DNA of 64,000 nucleotides, taken from the NCBI RefSeq assembly GCF_005435165.1, contig NZ_SGUC01000012.1:23614-87613 (forward strand). Direction: 5' to 3'. How positions within the stretch are numbered: position 1 is the first letter of the stretch; the number at the start of each line of letters is the position of its first letter. The position numbers and the translations under genes are program-made. This document shows positions 23,980 to 31,045 of this stretch, piece after piece. The notes below the pieces were generated by a model that was not told the origin of the DNA, made no database searches, and was given only the letters and a program-made list of their open reading frames with translations. The stretch comes from Halorubrum sp. GN11_10-6_MGM. Its GTDB lineage: Archaea; Halobacteriota; Halobacteria; Halobacteriales; Haloferacaceae.

Positions 23980-24645
23980 CTATTCACTTTTATCGTCTTG
24001 TGTAAATCTTTTCAGAAGCTTTCTTGCTTGGCGCTTACCAGGAGGGGTTAGACTAACTGTTGCTGAAGGACCTCTCCCCCGTCGGTCAAAATATCGATCA
24101 CCTTCTCCTTGATACATATTCCCCATCCCTGATGAAGATACGTCGGAGAGTTCGAGGGCGTCTTTCAGAGATGAGGATTTGATTCTCTCTACGTCATAAC
24201 ACTCATGCCAAACGTACAATAAGATGAGTGAGGATATTCGTTGTCTATCCGTTTTCCGATTACCGATGTCACCCATCTCGTCAATATATAAGACCGGGAA
24301 ATCCTCTTCCTGAGGGTCTACATATACGAAATTATCTAATTTGTGTTCGGATATTCTCAATTCGGAAGCGATGTCTGCTAAGGGTCCAGATTCTTCTTCC
24401 TGATCAATGGTCTCGATCTCTGTCTCTGTCTGGTTGCTTTCACCGAACTCTTCCAGAGACTTCACTTCAGATTTGGATTGGTTTATCTCCGCAGTATCAG
24501 ACACACCACTAAGTTCATCTAACGAATCTTGGTTATCCTCAATAAACTGAATAAGGTCAAGGACCTCTTTCTGGTAGTCTTCCTCGTCAAACGCGTGTAT
24601 TTCTACCTCTAGTACACCATACTCTAATTTTGCTGTAGTTTCCAT
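23980..24645 (-). CDS. Hypothetical protein of the integrated element
   Basis: A 221-residue acidic protein, converging on the integrase with only 2 bases between stops. The N-terminal half (to about residue 95) is rich in Glu, Asp, Ser and Thr and probably disordered. The C-terminal half is more structured, with VLYIDEMGDIG and a helical segment RISSLILLYVWHECYDVERI, and ends in a basic region (PPGKRQARKLLKRF). The C-terminal pattern is compatible with a winged helix, but I do not recognise a family. A TATA-like cttatac lies about 34 bases before the ATG. Confidence 0.7.
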   Translation of the reverse strand: METTAKLEYGVLEVEIHAFDEEDYQKEVLDLIQFIEDNQDSLDELSGVSDTAEINQSKSEVKSLEEFGESNQTETEIETIDQEEESGPLADIASELRISEHKLDNFVYVDPQEEDFPVLYIDEMGDIGNRKTDRQRISSLILLYVWHECYDVERIKSSSLKDALELSDVSSSGMGNMYQGEGDRYFDRRGRGPSATVSLTPPGKRQARKLLKRFTQDDKSE

Positions 24646-25181
24646 AGCTCGACCACAAAGTCAAACTATACAAGTATAAGTTCTTCGCAGGAGTGTGGAT
24701 GTATCCTCGAATCAGACGAGATAGTGTTCCAGGGCTGTATCTCAAAGAGTATTTTGTATTGTATATGGAGTAAGAAATACTTGTAGAACTCTCCTAATAG
24801 GTTATAATCCGTGTAGAGAAGCTTTAGACATTTAGAATGTATGATTCATATCTCCCCGAGAATACGAGAATAGTTCTGGAATCCATATCTCAATTCAATA
24901 CCCGGATATCCATTGGGAGTAACACTTAAGTTCTAACCCGACATTGTGTACGGCAAACGCTGGCAATCCCAGTCTACGATTCAGAAAACGGTTGAACGTG
25001 ACTCGGCCCGCGTGGTTCCCTGGCAGGTTCCGCGGGCCGATGGCACAGCCCATGGACACCCTCATCCAGCCGCAGGGACTCGGGGTCCTTGCGACAAGAG
25101 AGGCTGTATAGGGCCTATGCCACAATTACGTGGCTTGGGTCTAATAGTTTTCTCTTGTCTCAGACGGCCGGATACCGACAT
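24646..25181. other. Non-coding interval of the element with a GC-rich structured segment
   Basis: The left part (24646-24950) is AT-rich without a convincing gene. From about 24960 to 25135 the GC content rises sharply. This part holds a perfect 10-bp inverted repeat (25003-25012 with 25031-25040), a 9-bp hairpin with a 5-base loop and one G-T pair (25071-25079 with 25085-25093), and a short gccac/gtggc hairpin (25119-25134). Open frames over it on both strands look accidental. It may be a structured RNA or a replication control region. Confidence 0.45.
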
Positions 25182-25745
25182 ATGAGCTCCAAATCGGACT
25201 CAACACCAGCTGACAATCACACGCAGTGGGATGAATTAACCCCAGCACGTCGACGAGTAGCAAAGACTATCGCCCATGTCCACGGGCCCCAAACGTTCAA
25301 TCGCCCTGATCTCCGTGAAGACACGGAGGAGGTGGATGATCTTGAGGACACTATCGACGACAAGGAGCGAGTGCTCACATCGCTCAAATACACTCGTCTC
25401 CTGAACGATCTCGTCGATGATGGATATCTCACGCTCGAACACCAAGGCGGGACTAACCCGATCATCTTGGATCTCGAGTACGACTCGGACCGGGATACCC
25501 GGAACGCAGCCCCATACGGGGATACCAGCGCTCTCCACACCTTGGTGGCGCAGGTATGCGATCGTGAGGGTATCACGCGGGACCTTCTCGACGAGGTCGA
25601 TAATCCGTTCGACTTCAACGAGGTCAAGGACAAGGTGAATCGGGCACTTGGCCGAACGGTCCTACAGCCTTACTCCGATCCCAGCAAGTACCGATTCACA
25701 TCAGAGACCTACTCTCTCGTCCGGAGCAAGGTCGACGGGAGTTAG
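25182..25745 (+). CDS. Hypothetical protein of the integrated element
   Basis: A 187-residue acidic protein beginning MSSKSDSTPADNHTQWDELTPARRRVAKTI. The segment VLTSLKYTRLLNDLVDDGYLTLEHQGG resembles a helix-turn-wing arrangement, so a DNA-binding role is possible but unproven. I do not recognise a named family. ATG 25182 is preferred over an in-frame start at 25089 because the upstream 31 residues overlap the structured GC-rich segment. Confidence 0.65.
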   Translation: MSSKSDSTPADNHTQWDELTPARRRVAKTIAHVHGPQTFNRPDLREDTEEVDDLEDTIDDKERVLTSLKYTRLLNDLVDDGYLTLEHQGGTNPIILDLEYDSDRDTRNAAPYGDTSALHTLVAQVCDREGITRDLLDEVDNPFDFNEVKDKVNRALGRTVLQPYSDPSKYRFTSETYSLVRSKVDGS

Positions 25746-25810
25746 ACAGGCCGCTAGTTCTACTCCCCCTGTAATCCCATTATTGTGCTGAAATAGACAA
25801 TTCGATCCAC

Positions 25811-25909
25811 CTACTCGTCGTCTAGATCTTCAGCGCTGAGATTGTCGGTAAGGTAGATCTCTCCATTTAGTGTGATCCGACCGAATCCAGAACCAGTATA
25901 GTCGGTCAT
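25811..25909 (-). CDS. Very small protein (32 aa), end of the primase gene cluster
   Basis: The frame starts at ATG 25909 and encodes MTDYTGSGFGRITLNG followed by EIYLTDNLSAEDLDDE, then a TAG stop. Codon choice and the alternating hydrophobic pattern with an acidic tail look protein-like. It follows the primase-like gene on the same strand with about 100 bases between. Function is unknown. It could be a non-coding chance frame, so confidence is limited. Confidence 0.45.
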   Translation of the reverse strand: MTDYTGSGFGRITLNGEIYLTDNLSAEDLDDE

Positions 25910-26016
25910 GAGACTAATCCCGGTCACGTCCCATTGACGTGAGTATGATTGGAAAAATCAAATTCAGATCTGGTTCACTCTCCTTCACTCCTGGTGAGCT
26001 GCTGTAATTACTAAGA

Positions 26017-26274
26017 TTATTCCGGGACCATCTGGTTGCCATCGGCGCTTATATCCAGCGTCGGCTCAGGGTCCGGCTTTCGCTTCTCACCCTCAACTTT
26101 CACGTAACAGGCCTCAGCAGGGTCGGGGTAACTGGCCGGGTAATACACGTAGGTCGTCGAATCTAACCGTGCCATCTTCACGACGCCATCACGCCGGAAC
26201 CGACGGAGAATTTCTCGATACGAATCCTCGGTCAATTTGTACTTTTCCTGCGCTCGCTCGCTGATTTCTGCCAT
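26017..26274 (-). CDS. C-terminal part of the frameshifted primase-like protein (winged-helix-like)
   Basis: This 85-residue segment begins at an internal ATG (MAEISERAQEKYKLTEDSYREILRRF) and looks like a small winged helix (SDE-type helices followed by YVYYPASYPD). The same frame continues upstream without a stop to the nine-C run at 26340-26348, where it meets the N-terminal frame of the primase-like gene. Adding one C or removing two would join the two frames. It is therefore most likely the C-terminal domain of a single protein of about 480 residues, and only possibly an independent protein. Confidence 0.6.
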   Translation of the reverse strand: MAEISERAQEKYKLTEDSYREILRRFRRDGVVKMARLDSTTYVYYPASYPDPAEACYVKVEGEKRKPDPEPTLDISADGNQMVPE

Positions 26275-27458
26275 CGTCGGGTGGGAGCGGGAATTGCGCG
26301 AAGACCCACAGTCCTCTGGGGTATTATTAGTAGACAGGTGGGGGGGGGTTCGAAAAGGTCGCATTCCATGGTGAGACTGTAGAGGGAATCGAGTGTAACC
26401 TCATAGGCGTGTTCGCAGTAGTCATTCGTACTTTCGTCCTTACCACTCCGCCGCCAGTAGTTCCAGATCTCCGAGTCGAAATTCTGTAGCGCGTAATTGA
26501 GGGTGTTCTGGCGATAGTTCCGTTGTTGATTTGGCGTTCCCTCAATCCACTTGCGGAGATCTCTCCTCTTCTCGGTTCGAGGGTTCTCAGCAATCGCATT
26601 ATTCACGTAGTGGTAAGTCAAGTTTCGCGCATTTGCTGGGTTGGCATCTCTGTCGAGGAGAATGCCGTATGTGAGAGAGCAAAGAGTTGTCTCTGCGCCA
26701 CTTCTGTCGTCTTTGAATCCTCGTTTGGCGTATCGACCTTTGAGCAGATCTGTGTAGTATTCTCGTGCCCGTGGTCCTGTCTTCTGATCGTGTATGAATT
26801 CTCGAATGTAGTCTTGGGCCTGTGTGATGGCATCCTCGTCAGGGTCATCATCGGGAAGTTCTCCGATGGCGTCATCTCTGTCAGTCCTTGTCGTTATGAG
26901 ATGTTCCCTACAGACCTCCTGAAGTTCTTCGTTCCGCTCCTCGATGGTCTCCGGGGTTGAGCCGAGATGGTCCCCTGTGAAGGTAAAGTATTGTTCTGAA
27001 TCGTAGACTTCGATACCGTCGCCGCTCCGGCTCCCAGTATTTTCGGGTTTCTCTCCGATGACTACCGTATGTAGGCCAGTACCAGATGGAGATACCTCGG
27101 TGTAGGAGTCGATACTCTCGATGATGTGACGGATTTCAGACTCTATATCTCCCGTCTTTGGGTCTCGGCAGTAGTCGAAGTCAATACCTACAATTGGGTC
27201 ATCCTCCGTCAAAACGATCCCAACGCCATCGTAGTCGCCTGCTTGGTAGGTCTTGATGGCCGTCTCGAAGTCACTCCATGTCTCCGGCTCCTTGGTCGAT
27301 GCTTTCTCGCCTGCCTCTGGATCGTATGGGGGCTTCTTGTCTCCTCCCTGCTCGTATCGCCAGCAGATCCACTGATCCCGATATACGACCGTCTCAGGAA
27401 CGCTTTCAGCACTTTCAGGGGCAGTACCGTTATCAGGAGTGACTGCTAAATCGGACAT
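26232..27458 (-). CDS. Primase-polymerase (PrimPol/AEP)-like replication protein, frameshifted near its 3' end
   Basis: Residues about 22-165 match the archaeo-eukaryotic primase fold used by plasmids and viruses: WICWRYEQGGDKKPPYDP, VGIVLTEDDPIVGIDFDYC with the metal-binding D93 and D95, SPSGTGLH at 123-130, and IEVYDSEQYFTFTG at 149-162. A helical domain (about 205-360) follows. No D5/SF3 helicase is attached, so it is a compact replicase. After MECDLFEPPP the frame enters a run of nine C (26340-26348) and then reads unrelated sequence to a stop at 26232. The normal continuation is in the -1 frame. This is a sequencing error, a real inactivating or phase-variable indel, or a programmed shift. 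Confidence 0.72.
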   Translation of the reverse strand: MSDLAVTPDNGTAPESAESVPETVVYRDQWICWRYEQGGDKKPPYDPEAGEKASTKEPETWSDFETAIKTYQAGDYDGVGIVLTEDDPIVGIDFDYCRDPKTGDIESEIRHIIESIDSYTEVSPSGTGLHTVVIGEKPENTGSRSGDGIEVYDSEQYFTFTGDHLGSTPETIEERNEELQEVCREHLITTRTDRDDAIGELPDDDPDEDAITQAQDYIREFIHDQKTGPRAREYYTDLLKGRYAKRGFKDDRSGAETTLCSLTYGILLDRDANPANARNLTYHYVNNAIAENPRTEKRRDLRKWIEGTPNQQRNYRQNTLNYALQNFDSEIWNYWRRSGKDESTNDYCEHAYEVTLDSLYSLTMECDLFEPPPTCLLIIPQRTVGLRAIPAPTRRWQKSASERRKSTN

Positions 27459-27535
27459 GGGTTCGAGGAGTCACCTCGTTCGAATGCTCGGGGGTTCTGG
27501 TTGGGACCCTTGCCCCCGATACTCGCTCCTTTCAT
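27446..27535 (-). CDS. Tiny ORF (29 aa) overlapping the primase-like start
   Basis: ATG 27535 opens a 29-residue Gly/Asn/Arg-rich frame ending at 27446, overlapping the start of the primase-like gene by 13 bases and lying 6 bases after the stop of the 47-residue gene. The compact arrangement suggests translational coupling. The sequence shows no motif, and it may not be a real protein. Confidence 0.3.
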   Translation of the reverse strand: MKGASIGGKGPNQNPRAFERGDSSNPCPI

Positions 27536-27541
27536 TGTGAG

Positions 27542-27685
27542 CTATTCGTTGTTAGCGGCAAGTTCCGTCGCTCCTCGTTCAAGGAAGTCGGACCACGTGA
27601 GTTCGAGTTGTTCCTTGACCATCCTTGCTTTCTGAATCGAGTCTTCATGCGCTGCGATGTCTTTGTAATTCTTCGGATAGGGCAT
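27542..27685 (-). CDS. Small protein (47 aa), first gene of the primase cluster
   Basis: ATG 27685 begins MPYPKNYKDIAAHEDSIQKA and the protein ends LELTWSDFLERGATELAANNE. The TWSDFLERGATEL segment resembles the helices of small archaeal CopG-like or plasmid partner proteins. It lies just upstream of the primase-like gene on the same strand, divergent from the terminase-like gene. Its coding quality is good for so short a frame. The exact role is unknown; a DNA-binding copy-control function is plausible. Confidence 0.6.
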   Translation of the reverse strand: MPYPKNYKDIAAHEDSIQKARMVKEQLELTWSDFLERGATELAANNE

Positions 27686-27758
27686 TACCTGTTAAGATAT
27701 TGGGGATAAGGCGCTATCAAGGAACGGTTTCGCTTAACCCGCTCTAGACGAAAGTTAG

Positions 27759-27804
27759 TTTCTTGTCACTATCGAAGTGAGCTTTCTACTGACAAGTTTC
27801 TTTG
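27759..27804. promoter_or_regulatory. Inverted repeat in the divergent control region
   Basis: Between the divergent genes at 27685 (-) and 27832 (+) lies the inverted repeat cttgtca / tgacaag separated by about 20 bases. Its position between two promoters suits an operator. Confidence 0.4.
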
Positions 27805-27831
27805 AGATCCACTTCAAACTCAAACACAATA

Positions 27832-28269
27832 ATGTCAGCAGATGAGTATATCTCTTCAAGCGTCGGTGCTCCACTCGGGAATAATAACGCGATCGGGAAT
27901 CCTGGAGGTGGGGCTCCAGCCAATAATTCGAACGCCATAGGAAACTCCGGCGGTGGTGCGCCCGAGGATAATACCAATAGGAAGAGTCATGGTGTCTATT
28001 GCGACTTGGAGAAGATTGACGATCGAGCAGAGGGAGAAGTCGCTGAATTCATTAATCAAATGGAAACTGTGATTCGGGAACGGGCAGATGAGAATTCGAA
28101 GGAGGTAGCGCGAGAAATTCCTCTTCGTCTGATCCGATATAACCGAGCAGCTCAGCACATTCAGCAGGAGGGTATGCGATTAGATAAGGGAGCTAATTCG
28201 ATGCTTGATACCTCCCGGCGTATCTTGGCTCAAATCTTCCAAGATCTCCAAGAGATTGGAGCAATATAG
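27832..28269 (+). CDS. Terminase-small-subunit-like protein with GAPxGNxNAxGN repeats
   Basis: A 145-residue protein. Residues 12-23, 27-38 and 42-54 are three successive versions of the GAPxGNxNAxGN / GNTNxxxHG motif found at the N-terminus of phage DNA-packaging and small terminase-type proteins. The remaining 90 residues are predicted helical (EVAEFINQMETVIRERADE and onward), consistent with an oligomerising domain. A large terminase is absent from this element, so the protein may help a helper virus package the element, or bind DNA for another purpose. Both are inference. ATG 27832 is chosen since the repeats start soon after; 27802 is possible. Confidence 0.6.
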   Translation: MSADEYISSSVGAPLGNNNAIGNPGGGAPANNSNAIGNSGGGAPEDNTNRKSHGVYCDLEKIDDRAEGEVAEFINQMETVIRERADENSKEVAREIPLRLIRYNRAAQHIQQEGMRLDKGANSMLDTSRRILAQIFQDLQEIGAI

Positions 28270-28380
28270 ATCCTGAGCCTCTGGACCGCAGTGAATGCCA
28301 GTAGAAGAAATCCCTCCAGCAAAGATGAGGCTTTCTTCTGCCATCCACCCTCTAATTGCTTAGAGCCGATGTCAGCCCGC

Positions 28381-28396
28381 TCAGAATTAATTCTGA
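28381..28396. promoter_or_regulatory. Perfect 16-bp palindrome, candidate operator 1
   Basis: A perfect palindrome tcagaattaattctga in the gap between the terminase-like and PH/SHOCT genes. The half site agaat-attctgacc recurs at 29772-29787 beside the winged-helix gene, so both may be binding sites of that protein. Confidence 0.45.
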
Positions 28397-28527
28397 CCGA
28401 ATCAATAGGTCGGTATTCAGAAATAGAGAGACAACCGGGCGTCTCTCGTGCCTGAGCGGGGCCGATTCAGATACCAGATACCGTCTTACTTGTCGGACTA
28501 GATCTCGCCAATACAGCCCGATTAGTG

Positions 28528-29259
28528 CTAAATGTCATCGAGCAATTCTGCTTTTTTGTCCTCAAACTCTTCGTCTGTAAGGACGCCATCATTGTGTAGT
28601 GATTTGAGTTTCTCAAGACGATCCAGAGGATCGTCTGAGTCTACACCTGGTTTGTCCTCTTCGCGGCGTCTCTCACGGAGGTATTCAACTGCTTGTTCCA
28701 CCTCGTCATCATCGGAAGTGGTTACCGACAGATGGTACGTGGCACCGCGAGTCTGAAGCGTAAGTCGTGTACTCACTAGGCCAGTATTCAAATTAATACT
28801 AGTAATCGATCCGTATGGGATAGTGTGCTGGTCATAGCCTCGAAAATGATCGGCAATAACCAGTACACGTTGTTCCGTAAGAACGGTAAAAGCACTACCA
28901 ATTCGACGATCGCGATCCCAGCCCGTGATGCTTTCTCCTCCGGCTCCGTCACCCTCCACGTCGATGGAACTCCCCCTCAGGAAATAGTGTGGTTGCTCGT
29001 TCTCATCGAGAAGGTCATAAGGGACTGTTTCATCGTTATTTAGCATCCTGAATAGGTTGTTCGGCCGGATCGATTCACCCTGAGCTTGCTCGATGATTGA
29101 CTCCACTTGGGAGATATCCCTGTCTACTGCGGCTTTTTCCTCAAGTCGTTCCTTCCAACGATCACCTGTTTCCTCAACCTTGTTCTGCCAACGCTCGCGC
29201 CTCTTCTCATCCCATTCGTCAAGTCGCTTCTTCGCGTCGGCAAGCTTGTCCCTGATCAT
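28528..29259 (-). CDS. PH-like plus SHOCT domain protein
   Basis: The 243-residue protein has an N-terminal charged helical region (about 1-60, Lys/Arg/Glu-rich, coiled-coil-like), a central bacterial/archaeal PH-like beta domain (about 75-195, with AFTVLTEQRVLVIADHFRG and IPYGSITSINLNTG), and a C-terminal SHOCT helix pair (about 209-243, DPLDRLEKLKSLHNDGVLTDEEFEDKKAELL). SHOCT domains usually mediate oligomerisation. Such combinations are common in haloarchaeal mobile elements and may relate to defence or membrane association, but no catalytic activity is seen. It is transcribed towards the terminase-like gene. Confidence 0.8.
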   Translation of the reverse strand: MIRDKLADAKKRLDEWDEKRRERWQNKVEETGDRWKERLEEKAAVDRDISQVESIIEQAQGESIRPNNLFRMLNNDETVPYDLLDENEQPHYFLRGSSIDVEGDGAGGESITGWDRDRRIGSAFTVLTEQRVLVIADHFRGYDQHTIPYGSITSINLNTGLVSTRLTLQTRGATYHLSVTTSDDDEVEQAVEYLRERRREEDKPGVDSDDPLDRLEKLKSLHNDGVLTDEEFEDKKAELLDDI

Positions 29260-29393
29260 TGTTCTCGATAGGTTACTTACTGGCTATTCTGTCGAATAGA
29301 GGATATAACTTTCTGACGCGTTCATAGACTCTATAGTAGTCTATTCCATTTTTCCGAAGTCGGCTTTCTATGGCGTGGACCAGTATGGAGTAG

Positions 29394-29660
29394 ATGCGGT
29401 ATTCCGCTGACTGGATGACTATCGCCGATGAGCGGATTCTTGAATATCTATCAACGACCGAAACCAGTACGCCCAAGAAGATGGCCGATAGTGGTGACGT
29501 TCGGTTCTCTCGCCAGTATATCGGAGAACGATGTCGGAAGTTAGCCGATTATAGAATGGTCCAGCACCTCGGGAATGGTGTCTATCGTATTACCGAAACC
29601 GGTGGGCAGTATCTCGATGGAGATCTAGACGCGGCGGATTTAGAATCAAATTCCCAATAG
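29394..29660 (+). CDS. Winged-helix transcriptional regulator, phiH1 repressor-like
   Basis: An 88-residue protein matching the small haloarchaeal winged-helix family related to the phage phiH1 repressor: MTIADERILEYLS, then TPKKMADSGDVRFSRQYIGERCRKL as the recognition helices, and LGNGVYRITETGGQYLDGDLDA as the wing and tail. It is probably the lysogeny or copy-control regulator of the element. It diverges from the PH/SHOCT gene. ATG 29394 is used; an internal ATG at 29415 is where family similarity starts and could be the true start. Confidence 0.82.
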   Translation: MRYSADWMTIADERILEYLSTTETSTPKKMADSGDVRFSRQYIGERCRKLADYRMVQHLGNGVYRITETGGQYLDGDLDAADLESNSQ

Positions 29661-30017
29661 AGCCGATTTCTCAAGATGAGGAGACTGCGATATGAGCGGA
29701 GATAATTCTAAATCAGATCCTTTCCTCTGCCGGTGGACCTGAAACCTCTCTCTGTTCTTGTCACGCGGCTTAGAATCGATTCTGACCTATAGAGGAAGCA
29801 CAATCCGGGTGAATTCCGAATTCCTCCGTTTCAGACCTTGCGTGTCGAGGATACAGAGACACGAGTAATTCTAAGGGCCTCCCCGGTCAAATGAGGACGA
29901 AGCGCCGGAAGGCGTCGTGGCGCGAGTAGAATCATGGTCAAATCTAATCGGGAGATCGACGGAAAAATCGCCGTAAGGCGTTGCCTGCGTGCGAATGAGA
30001 ATCGAGTAGAATCGGGA
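29661..30017. other. Non-coding right end of the element
   Basis: AT-rich, with no convincing gene. It contains the near-palindrome around 29770-29785 and several scattered agaat/attct half sites, up to the tRNA-Phe junction at 30018. Confidence 0.5.
29772..29783. promoter_or_regulatory. Palindrome, candidate operator 2
   Basis: agaatcgattct is a perfect 12-bp palindrome and extends to 16 bp with one mismatched pair. With the following tgacc it matches the site at 28381 except for the two central bases and one base at the left. It lies downstream of the winged-helix gene. Confidence 0.42.
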
Positions 30018-30091
30018 TGCCGCCTCCCCGATTTGAACGGGGGACAGCTCGATCTTCAGTCGAGTGCTCTCCCAGTCTGAGCTAAGGCGGC
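30018..30091 (-). tRNA. tRNA-Phe (GAA)
   Basis: A 74-base cloverleaf on the minus strand. The acceptor stem GCCGCCT pairs with AGGCGGC, discriminator A follows, and CCA is not encoded. The anticodon loop is CTGAAGA in the stem CGA.../..TCG, giving anticodon GAA. The T arm contains GTTCAAAT. There is no intron. Its 3' end is the attachment site of the element to the left (attR), and the gene remains complete after integration. Confidence 0.95.
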
Positions 30092-30298
30092 TCGCACTCG
30101 CATCAACGCCGATTCGAGACAAAAGGATTTCGAAAGGCGGCGCGCCGATCGGCCGCCGCTCGCTCGCCTCCTTCGGTCGCACTCGCTCCGTTCGACGTCC
30201 GACTCGCGTCCCAGACGGCGGACGATATCTCCGCCGATCCGGGCCGACGGCGCGGATCGTGGTTTCCGCAACGACCCCGTCTCTCCCGCCCGTTCGAT

Positions 30299-30922
30299 AT
30301 GCCGATGGCATCCCACGATCACAACGACCACGCCGACCACGACACCCATCACGAGAAGCTGGAAGACTCCGTCGACGACCGAGACGACTGGGCGCGCCGC
30401 CGCCGCAAGGGGATCCCCACGGACGAGAACCTCCTCGTCGTCGCCTGTATGGACGAGCGCATCCCCGTCGAGGAGGCGCTCGGCATCGATCTGGGCGACG
30501 CGCAGGTGTTCCGCAACGCCGGCGGCAAGGTGACCGACGACGTGATCCGCTCGGCCGCGCTCACGACGAACTTCTTCGACACCGACGAGATCGTCGTGAT
30601 AAACCACACCGACTGCGGGATGATGAGCGCCCCCGACGAGGCGATCCGCGACGGTCTCGAAGCACAGGCCGGCGACCTCGACGCCGCCGACCTCGACCCC
30701 TCCCTCCCGGAACTCACGATCGGCGACGCCGACCTGCTCGACTGGGTGAAGATGACCGACGACATCGACGCGGCCTGCGCCGCGCAGGTCGAGTACCTCC
30801 GCGAGTCGGCGTTCATCCCCGAAGACACGACCGTCTCCGGCTACGTCTACGAGGTCGAGTCCGGCGAGCTCCGCCGCCCCGACGAGCGGATCGCCGAGGA
30901 GATCAGCGAGCGCCGGACCTGA
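30299..30922 (+). CDS. Beta-class carbonic anhydrase
   Basis: The 207-residue protein has the beta-carbonic anhydrase zinc site: C50 and D52 in VVACMDERI, H103 and C106 in INHTDCGMM, plus FRNAGGKVTDDVIRS between them. It interconverts CO2 and bicarbonate in the cytoplasm. The N-terminus is rich in His and Asp (HDHNDHADHDTHH) before the conserved part begins near residue 20, which may bind metal. ATG 30299 or the Met two codons later are both possible. No obvious operon partner. Confidence 0.9.
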   Translation: MPMASHDHNDHADHDTHHEKLEDSVDDRDDWARRRRKGIPTDENLLVVACMDERIPVEEALGIDLGDAQVFRNAGGKVTDDVIRSAALTTNFFDTDEIVVINHTDCGMMSAPDEAIRDGLEAQAGDLDAADLDPSLPELTIGDADLLDWVKMTDDIDAACAAQVEYLRESAFIPEDTTVSGYVYEVESGELRRPDERIAEEISERRT

Positions 30923-30970
30923 CGCCGGCCTCCGACGGCGCGAGAGCGGGACGACGCCCGAGGTGTGATG

Positions 30971-30978
30971 TTTTTATG
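30971..30978 (+). promoter_or_regulatory. TATA box upstream of the DNA methyltransferase
   Basis: tttttatg lies about 25-32 bases before ATG 31003. Transcription would then begin near 31000, after the longest open start at 30965. That argues against the 30965 start for the methyltransferase. Confidence 0.5.
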
Positions 30979-31045
30979 CGCCCGCGGCGAATCCAGTCAC
31001 GAATGGACCGAGTACGCGTGCCCGCGGTCGGGCGGGGTGGTGTCG

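Larger units (their letters stand above)
22795..30038. mobile_element. Integrated element at tRNA-Phe (cryptic plasmid or virus satellite)
   Basis: About 7.2 kb bounded by 21-base direct repeats of the tRNA-Phe 3' end. It holds a tyrosine integrase at one end, and most of it is markedly richer in A/T than the chromosome. Genes in order: integrase (+), hypothetical (-), hypothetical (+), tiny gene (-), frameshifted primase-like gene (-), two tiny genes (-), terminase-small-subunit-like (+), PH/SHOCT (-), winged-helix (+). No capsid, spike, portal or packaging ATPase gene is visible. That favours an integrative plasmid or a satellite of a halovirus over a complete provirus. Integration at the 3' end keeps the tRNA intact. 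Confidence 0.82.

Noticed and set aside
24895..25185. Minus- and plus-strand frames of about 76-79 residues in the GC-rich segment of the element
   Set aside because: Both strands look equally protein-like because of high GC and hairpins. Neither matches a family I recognise, and the hairpins explain the composition better. A transposase remnant cannot be excluded.
26017..26364. Independent gene starting MRPFRTPPHLS
   Set aside because: The start lies inside the upstream gene and the first part crosses the C run. It is better explained as the continuation of the frameshifted primase-like gene.
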